A DNA stretch of 64,000 bases from Nitzschia sp. DOCU1 (taxonomy: Eukaryota > Bacillariophyta > Bacillariophyceae > Bacillariales > Bacillariaceae), in the NCBI GenBank assembly GCA_951394045.1, contig OX595987.1:2418001-2482000 (forward strand), read 5' to 3'. The notes beneath the pieces were generated by a model. The model had not been told where the DNA came from and did no database searches. It saw only the letters and a program-made list of their open reading frames with translations. Below, one piece after another: positions 57,185 to 64,000 of the stretch. A program made the translations under genes and the position numbers. The stretch's first letter is position 1. Every line of letters starts with the position of its first letter.

Positions 57185-60100
57185 ATGATGGTATCCGGAA
57201 AATCGCCTCTCGATCGTCTCATCGATCAACGAGACCGAGAAATTCTTCGAGCAGCGTCACCGGCCAGGGGGGGGAGAAGTGTCGGTAGTGGTGGATCGCC
57301 TCGACGTCGATGGTCTCCTAAATCGGGAAGTGGAGGGTCTCCCAATAGATGGTCGCCCACAAATTGGTCTCCATCGAGACTCTCGCCCACAAGCAAGCAA
57401 AATGCTTATTCCGAGTTGAATGAAGGAGACGATTCTGACGTAGGCTTTGAAGTGGCAAATGAAAATGCCGTTCCAGTACCAACTCTGAATCTTACACCGA
57501 ATGCTTCCCCAACCAGGAGTCGGTACCCTTCTCCGCAAAATCAGCGAGAATTGCCGTCTCCTGCGGCCAAAGCAAGGTTCTCCACTCCGTCCTTGCGACA
57601 GCGTGAGCGTGGGCTGGCGGTTCAGCCATTGTCTCCGTCCAGACAAAGTCCTCAACACAGAGCCATGTCACCTGCCAAACAACAGTCTTCGCCCATCTTT
57701 CGATTCAAACTGCAGCCTAAGGAGTCACAAAGATCTGGCGCAATCATGCCGGCGACCCACGTCAAATCTTCAATGGAAGACACTCGAGACGAATTCGATG
57801 ATTTTGACATTCTAGTCAAGGAGCGTGTAGGTTCTACTAAGGACTCCTCCCTGGAGATGGATACTCCAGTCTTCAATGCCACCACACTTCCATCCCCTCC
57901 TGGCATTCAGTCAGCTCGTCACTTGCACGAGCTCTGTGCGACCATCGGTACTTTGGATGACCTCCTTCGTGCTCAAACGTTCTTGAAGGGGCATCGAGAT
58001 TATGCTTCAAGGGTTGACATGCAAGGACGTACCCCTCTTCATATATTTTCGAACAACAAAGTCTTGGCGGCAGCAATTGGAGTTCCAAACGCCAGTGATT
58101 ACTTTGAGACGCACGAGTTCTTGCGTATCCACGAGCAGCCCACCAACGACCCGGAAACGAGTCAATTGGAGAAGCATGTGCTGCGCTTCCTTATTGGTGA
58201 TCTATTGACAGCCCACCCAGGTGCCATGATGATACGAGATGATCAAGGGAATATTCCATTCAAGAAGATGCTGGTGGAGTGGGTCGAAGAGAGCCACCAG
58301 CGTGGCATCTCCAATGACGCGGGGGCAACGACCACCAATCCCCACGGATTTTCGTATACAAGTGCCGTGTCTAATGTGTGGGAATCCACCATGAAAATGG
58401 CTGGACGGACGTCGCAGTTTGTGGCTGGGGGGTTCGCTGCTGCCACTGAGAGTCCTACTAGGGTAGCGCACGAAATGGAGCGGGGGGATAGCCGACATGC
58501 CATTTTCTCTCCGGATAGGAGAGAGCAATTTGCTGGGATAAATGCACATGGCAAGGGATCCTTGGATCCGAAGGGTGGAGCCTTCCCAGCCAATGTCCGA
58601 CTGACTCCTCAGGCCAGGTTCGCTTTGATTATGCTGTCGGCGGCGCTCGATCAGCTAGAAAGGTATCTGTCTCCTGAACTACTAAGGCGAAACAAAGCAC
58701 GGCCAGATGCGACTGGGGAAAGCTTTGTCAAAGCCCATGACGACATTAAGAATTTCCAAAAGCAGTTTGGCTCTGTCAATATTGTGGCTTCGGTAGTCGA
58801 GACTTTTGCATCCGTCCCGGATCTCATGAACACGATTCTCCTGGTAGATGACGATAGTGACAGAGAATTCGCACTGTCGACATCTGTCGTTCGTCGAATC
58901 ATGCTAAGCAAGAATTCAGTGGGCCCGTGGCTCACCAAGATTCTTCAATGTCGAGACCGTAGACTCGCTCAACGAGCAGTGGACTATTTAAAGATTGTTT
59001 CGGATGAAATTGCGAAACAGAAGGCAGATGGGCCCAAGTCGTCCAAGCACGATGAATACTCCAAGAGAGAGGAATATTTGGTGGATGAGTTTAGTCGCCT
59101 GCAAGACTTTGTCCCATCGCTACTGGCTCTTAACGAGCGTGGCATTGAAGATGCTTCTACAACATCAATTGTGAAACAAGTCATGGGGCGAATGATCTCG
59201 CGGCCGTTTGCAGTGACGGTCATTATTTGTGACGCACTCTTCCTTGCCATACTGATTATTGGCTTTCGCTACGCAGTGAATCGTCTCATCGGAGGGGCTC
59301 CACTTGAGGAAGTTCTTCAATGGATCTATGTCGCCAATACGGGAATCTTCTATTTTGTCATCCGTGAAATCGGCAAAACGGTCAGCCTCTTTCTCATTTC
59401 CACTAGGGCTAGAACCTATTTTTTGTCGTTCTGGAATCTTATTGACGCACTCACAGTCATGCTGGCCTTGGCATCAACCATTTTGATGCGCTCCTACTTT
59501 GGCATTCTGGAAATTGGAATGGACGATACGGCATTCTTGCGTGGCCTCCTCGCCATCACCACCGGATTCTTGTGGTTGCGAGTGCTCAGTCTCCTCAAGG
59601 CGATTAACATCCAGCTGGCAACGTTTGTCCTGGCCATTCTTCAAATCACCAAAGATATCATTTGGTTCTGTGTCATCCTTGCTACACTTGTTGTGTCCTT
59701 CGCACAAATGTTTTTTACACTTTTGGCACCACCAAGTTGCGCCGATGGCAGCGGAAGTGACATGGTGTGTCAGCCGACAGAATACTTGCTCCGAACCTAC
59801 ACTGTCCTGCTGGGTGACTTTGGAACCTTTGAGCGAGTAAACTTTACGACTGGGTTTTCTGTCTTTCTGGTGGTCTGCTACTCGTTCCTGGTGACTGTTG
59901 TCTTGATGAACGTTTTGATTGCTGTTGCATCGGATTCATACGAGAAGTGTTTGCTTCGATCCCAGCACTTGTTTGGACGCGCTCGTGTCATGCTCATTGC
60001 TGAGCTCGTTGCTTTCCAAAACTTACTTCAGACTACCGATCACAATGAAAGCCCCTCCTCCAAGTCCACGCAAGGTATCTACAGCCCATGGCGCTCAAGT

Positions 60101-60772
60101 AGCCGATGGATCCGTCGATGGAGCCGTGCCTCCATTCTATTCTTCTCCCTCTCTGTCATGGTCATTATTGCCTGGACACTTGCGGAGTTTCTGGGGTATG
60201 CCAAGGGGGAAGGACAAGGCAACATTGTCTTTAGCCTCGCGAGTGTTATTGTCAATGTGGTGCTGTTTGCCGTGATCATGTGCTTCCTAGCCGCGGCTTC
60301 TGCGGGGCGCGATTCGAAGGATAGCAAGCAAGAGAGAAGGGGTTGGGTGCGGGGAACCATGCTACGCCTCCTGGGAGTATCGTCGGACCCCGATGCGACT
60401 GGTAGGACGAAGGATGTCGTAGACGAGTGGAACGGCCGGGTTTTTCACCTGGAACGTGAAATGAGGCGCATCGCTGACCATCAGAAGACACTGTCTTCAC
60501 AACAAGCCAGGACAATGGAAAATCTTGTCAGCCAGGCAGAAAGTAGACTGAAAGCTGAGCTGGAAAGTCTGGAAGACAACTTAATCATGTTGAGGGAAGG
60601 ACTGCTCCAGGAAGTCAAGGGGACCAAGAGAACGAACCAATACGTCACTATCGCGGTTCAAGAATTGAAACAGTTGCTGATTAGTTCCTCCTCGACAAAC
60701 CCAACGCCGGTGCCAAGCGAGGTCAATCTGGATCGAACCCGAACAATTCCGCTAGACCTAAGAGATCTTTAA
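57185..60772 (+). CDS. TRP/polycystin-like cation channel with N-terminal ankyrin-like region
   Basis: Single exon, 1195 residues from MMVSGKSPLD. The first 220 residues are Ser/Pro/Arg-rich and disordered. An ankyrin-like stretch (RTPLHIFSNNKVLAAAIG near residue 282) and a helical region follow. About six membrane helices begin near residue 670 (VTVIICDALFLAILIIGF), ending with a pore region containing GDFGTFERVNF and the inner helix VTVVLMNVLIAVASD. Two further hydrophobic spans (about 980-1000 and 1015-1035) follow, then a coiled coil (about 1080-1155) with repeated heptads. The channel type is inferred; ion selectivity is not. Confidence 0.82.
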   Translation: MMVSGKSPLDRLIDQRDREILRAASPARGGRSVGSGGSPRRRWSPKSGSGGSPNRWSPTNWSPSRLSPTSKQNAYSELNEGDDSDVGFEVANENAVPVPTLNLTPNASPTRSRYPSPQNQRELPSPAAKARFSTPSLRQRERGLAVQPLSPSRQSPQHRAMSPAKQQSSPIFRFKLQPKESQRSGAIMPATHVKSSMEDTRDEFDDFDILVKERVGSTKDSSLEMDTPVFNATTLPSPPGIQSARHLHELCATIGTLDDLLRAQTFLKGHRDYASRVDMQGRTPLHIFSNNKVLAAAIGVPNASDYFETHEFLRIHEQPTNDPETSQLEKHVLRFLIGDLLTAHPGAMMIRDDQGNIPFKKMLVEWVEESHQRGISNDAGATTTNPHGFSYTSAVSNVWESTMKMAGRTSQFVAGGFAAATESPTRVAHEMERGDSRHAIFSPDRREQFAGINAHGKGSLDPKGGAFPANVRLTPQARFALIMLSAALDQLERYLSPELLRRNKARPDATGESFVKAHDDIKNFQKQFGSVNIVASVVETFASVPDLMNTILLVDDDSDREFALSTSVVRRIMLSKNSVGPWLTKILQCRDRRLAQRAVDYLKIVSDEIAKQKADGPKSSKHDEYSKREEYLVDEFSRLQDFVPSLLALNERGIEDASTTSIVKQVMGRMISRPFAVTVIICDALFLAILIIGFRYAVNRLIGGAPLEEVLQWIYVANTGIFYFVIREIGKTVSLFLISTRARTYFLSFWNLIDALTVMLALASTILMRSYFGILEIGMDDTAFLRGLLAITTGFLWLRVLSLLKAINIQLATFVLAILQITKDIIWFCVILATLVVSFAQMFFTLLAPPSCADGSGSDMVCQPTEYLLRTYTVLLGDFGTFERVNFTTGFSVFLVVCYSFLVTVVLMNVLIAVASDSYEKCLLRSQHLFGRARVMLIAELVAFQNLLQTTDHNESPSSKSTQGIYSPWRSSSRWIRRWSRASILFFSLSVMVIIAWTLAEFLGYAKGEGQGNIVFSLASVIVNVVLFAVIMCFLAAASAGRDSKDSKQERRGWVRGTMLRLLGVSSDPDATGRTKDVVDEWNGRVFHLEREMRRIADHQKTLSSQQARTMENLVSQAESRLKAELESLEDNLIMLREGLLQEVKGTKRTNQYVTIAVQELKQLLISSSSTNPTPVPSEVNLDRTRTIPLDLRDL

Positions 60773-60867
60773 TCAAGCCTAGTGCTTGCTGTCATGGTGT
60801 TGAGACGGTAGGAATAGTTCGCTCAAGTAGCCAGCTGCTTAATCTCTTGTAATGTTGAATTTAAATT

Positions 60868-63206
60868 CTACACCCACAAAAGCTCTTGCTCTTCAAATGC
60901 ATTCTGGGGATTCCCTGAGGATGGCGGTGCCTCAATAACGTGTGCTAGAGCACCACCGGAACGATTTTTTCTATGTTTCTGTTCCCTTTTGGCCAATACT
61001 GTTTCCTTGCATGCACCCAATAGCGCCAAGATGGTTCTTCTCTCATCATGCTTCAGTCGCTTGGTAATTTCTTCTGGCAAACTTCCTTGGTGGTTTCGTA
61101 CCAATATAGCTTTGGGATGGGCGCGCAATAAAGCTTCAAACACTTGAGGGGAAGTGCCCGAGAAACATGCCGAGTGGAGTGGAAGATTGCCCAATTCATC
61201 ATTGGTCTTGCAAGCGTTTCGATCCGCGACAATCAGAGCATTGATCACACCGACAGGGGCATACCAAGTTGCAGCCACGTGCAGAGGCAAGGCACCACCT
61301 GGCATGGCCCGTGTCGTCACTGCTCTGGGACAAGCCGAAATCAAGGCTTCCACTACCCGGACAGGAGGGCAGCGTTCACAGGCATAATGGAGAGGGGTGA
61401 ATCCCGTGGTCGCCGTAAAGCCTCCTCGCGTCGTAACTACCAAATTCTGCTCTGCGTCCGAAGGATTGACGTCCAGTCGAGCCAAAACACCATCCCAATT
61501 CTCTTTGCGGATCATGCTTGCCAAATCCATGGTCATTGGAGAAATGACTTCGACTTCTCCATTCTTTCCTCTTCCAGAGACCGTCAATGTGCTGCATCGC
61601 AAAAAGAGATTTATGAGCATTCGGAACGTTGGCAAATTTCTCGTCTCCACAAACAACCATGTACTTACTGTCCGTATAGTCCTCCCTCTTCGGTCGATTC
61701 ATCTTCATTGCTCGGCAACGTCTCGTCAATATCCACTAGTCTATTTCCACCACGTGGTGCTGTCGTCTGGAACAAGTCGACTGGTCGAGTCCAATACGAA
61801 GGATGCTTTCGCAACGATCGTACCAAAGCTGCTTGATGAGGACGTCCATTTTCCCCTGCCATACACAAGGCCTCTTCCAGGGGAGTACGTTCCCACCGAT
61901 TGCGTCCAAAGGTCGCGTCAGGATAGGACTTGAGCAAGGCAATGGCGACGTTGGGGTGCGAAATTCCCCAATGCGCTGCCAAGTGCAATGGCAAGAATCC
62001 ATCCTTATTTCGGTGCCGCGCAGCGGCGGGATAAGCCGTCAATAGAGTGGTAACGACCCTGGGCGTCGCTCGTCCCGCACACGCCGTGTGCAGGGGGAGT
62101 CGACCACCTTCCGAGTCCATTCGAATGCCCTTTGGAAAGGCATCCAGTAGAGCATTCAATACCCGGACTGCCCATTCTTCTCGTTTTTCAGAAATCAAAA
62201 TGTTATTTCCCATACTGACCGACATGGTGGGCTGCATTTCTTTCAGAGCCGCTTCAGCGTCGACACCAAGCGAGGTGGAGGATCCGTCTCGATGATTATT
62301 CTGATGATCGTTTCCAATGGCTTCGTGAGCTGCTTGTCTGGCCCCCGACAGCTTGTGATAGTCGGTTTGCGTTCCAGACACGATTTCTTCTACCATGCCA
62401 GCAGACATTGTGGTCTGTACCGTTTGATCGGAATGCGAACGGGCCTTCTTGTTAAGTGAAGGCGGTCGCATCAGTCCTGATGCTGTGGCTCCTCGTCCTG
62501 GAAGAGCAGCTGCCAGAGACGAAAAGGAGAATTTGGATGTCGGCGAAGACGAATCCGAGGGTGAAATCATCGGTGGAAGAAGTGGGCCCGGCCAGAACGA
62601 TGACGACTTGGGCTCTTCTTTGGCAACGACGGGTGCTGGGGCGGCTGGTGCTGGAGCTGGTGCTGGCGCCGGTGAAGAAGGCAACATGCACGAAGCAAAG
62701 GCTGCCAAGTGGAGAGGAAGACAGCCATGACGCGATTCCCTCATACTCGCTGCTTCTGGGTACATTTCCAGCACCAGCAGAATGAACTTGCACACTTCGA
62801 TAAAGGGATCCTGGTTTATGTTGTACTTTCCCCCCGATGGCGTATACACAGAGTGCCGAAGCTTGAAACAGGCATGGTGCAAAGCCAGTCGCTTCGAGCT
62901 AGAAATTGTGTCCCCCTTGCTTTCTGATGACTCTGACGATGACGGCTTGGATCGAATGCTCGCCCAGGCTTTGACTTCCCGTGGATGACGCTTGGCTCGT
63001 TCGATTGCTCTGGACCAGTCGCCCGCCTCCATGTAGAAAAACAATGGAGGCAAAGGCTTGGCGCCGCTGCTGCGAGTCTTGCCGGTCGTCTGGGGGTGCA
63101 TGATCGTGCTCTTTTTGTTCGAGGATAAATCGCCGCTGGATCCCTGGCTGCCACTTTGCGGGTTTTTATTCACTGGACTACTCGTTCCCTGATACAAATA
63201 ATGCAT
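60868..63206 (-). CDS. Ankyrin-repeat protein
   Basis: Exons 61669-63206 and 60868-61591; the 77-bp intron (GTAAGT...GCAG) is phase 2; 753 residues. Repeats carry the diatom-type signature LPLHxA (CLPLHLAAF, RLPLHTACAG, FLPLHLAAHWG, ALPLHVAATW, NLPLHSACFSG) with AYPxA or FPKG segments between. A linker holds an Ala/Pro run and Ser-rich segments (about residues 185-270). No catalytic domain, signal peptide or membrane span. Likely a scaffold; it converges with the ion channel. Confidence 0.82.
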
Positions 63207-64000
63207 GTTGAATCACTGCGACAGTGATTGTAATGCGGGCAGTTTGTCGTTGTAATAGCGCTGGTACTGCTGCTGGTGAATGAATGTGGACGACACAAGT
63301 CTTCTCTTTTTTGTGCAAGATACAGAATTGATTGACTCCTTCATTCATTTTCAATCACGTGCACCACCACCACCACCACTTCGACGACGACGACGAAGCC
63401 CATTCCCACAACCAAGATACCTAAGGCGGAAACGGGCGCTGCCACCCAAGCGCCTCTTTCTCCTCGGCCGCCTTCTTGTCCTCCGACCCACCGCTGCAAA
63501 GCGCGCGAGTTCGCAAGCGCCGTCATCGTTTTCGGCCTGGACGTGCCTAGCACACGACCCGTAAACGAGACCCACAAAGCATGTATTTTCAGGCACCAGC
63601 CAAGTCCCCTAAGTAAATTTGGCACACTTAGAGAACATTTACTATCACGTATATTGGCACCAGCCACACACATAAATCTTCGTTGGAAGCAAAGAATATT
63701 CCACTTCAATCGATCATTGCCCAAAATGTGAGCGTTGCGCCAGCCATTATCCGCCCGTCCGATACGTAGAAACTTTATGGAGGTATACGTGTGTTACGAC
63801 TCCGCCCTTCACAGCTTCCGGATGCGCGATGATAATCAGACATGCGCGCTAAAGAAAGTTCCGTGAGGGCAGTCGGCCTCATAGTCACTTAACATGGCTA
63901 TGTATCTACCTGGTATTCATTCATTCTGGGATACCCTCATTTCATCTGGCCTTGCCCCGTGTTTCGAACCAACTTTGGAGAAAACTAACGTAGTCCAAAA
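63207..64000. other. Right-end flank, no gene seen
   Basis: About 800 bp upstream of the ankyrin gene. Contains a compound CAC/GAC microsatellite at 63359-63396. Remaining frames are low-complexity shadows. A further gene may start beyond the window. Confidence 0.4.
63359..63396. repeat. Compound CAC/GAC trinucleotide microsatellite
   Basis: A run of CAC units followed by a run of GAC units, in noncoding sequence. Confidence 0.8.

Noticed and set aside
63280..63724. Frames across the CAC/GAC microsatellite
   Set aside because: Open only because of the trinucleotide run; composition is pure low complexity.

Overview
The window reads as nuclear DNA of a diatom, most likely a pennate one; the species cannot be fixed from the sequence. 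The evidence is as follows. There are dense single-copy eukaryotic genes with short GT-AG introns (25 resolved here, 62-91 bp except one of 172 bp). Many N-termini combine a signal peptide with an ASAFAP-like aromatic cleavage site, the bipartite signal for complex red plastids. Several families are typical of diatoms (a DUF6824-type protein, secreted proteins with clustered cysteines, ankyrin proteins with LPLH repeats). A fused P5CS is present. No rRNA, tRNA, CRISPR array or intact transposon was recognised.

Layout: 0.6-8 kb holds an ER DnaJ (ERdj3-like), mitochondrial lipoyl synthase, a class I aminotransferase with an apparent one-base frameshift, a VIT/CCC1 metal transporter and a SET-domain protein. 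8.5-17.5 kb holds a secreted or membrane cysteine-rich protein, an acidic low-complexity protein, a plastid/lumen DUF1499-like protein, a plastid protein of uncertain family and an unrecognised 617-residue protein. 18.3-25.9 kb holds a bZIP factor with a possible extra terminal exon, P5CS, an EamA transporter and RNA polymerase III subunit RPC4. 25.9-27.7 kb is gene-free and repeat-rich. 27.7-41.2 kb holds plastid phosphoglucomutase, a GNAT acetyltransferase, IER3IP1/Yos1, a carotenoid-oxygenase-like protein that lacks most iron ligands, QTRT2, a two-PH-domain protein and a plastid-type MFS carrier. 41.9-48.8 kb holds a seven-exon ISWI ATPase, a Golgi-type sulfotransferase and a plastid phosphopantetheinyl transferase. 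49-63.2 kb holds an 883-residue tandem-repeat protein, an LTA4H-type aminopeptidase with a C-terminal membrane segment, a DUF6824-type protein, a TRP/polycystin-like channel and an ankyrin protein.

The genes do not form one pathway. The clearest organising feature is alternating strand order: eleven convergent pairs, six of them with 14-36 bp between stop codons, separated by divergent promoters of about 350-720 bp. Two of those promoters carry a perfect TGACGTCA palindrome. The observations most worth following up are the ligand-poor carotenoid-oxygenase homologue, the repeat protein with its recurring FPE motif, the ISWI micro-exons, the channel with an extra membrane pair, the membrane-anchored aminopeptidase and a three-copy dispersed repeat.
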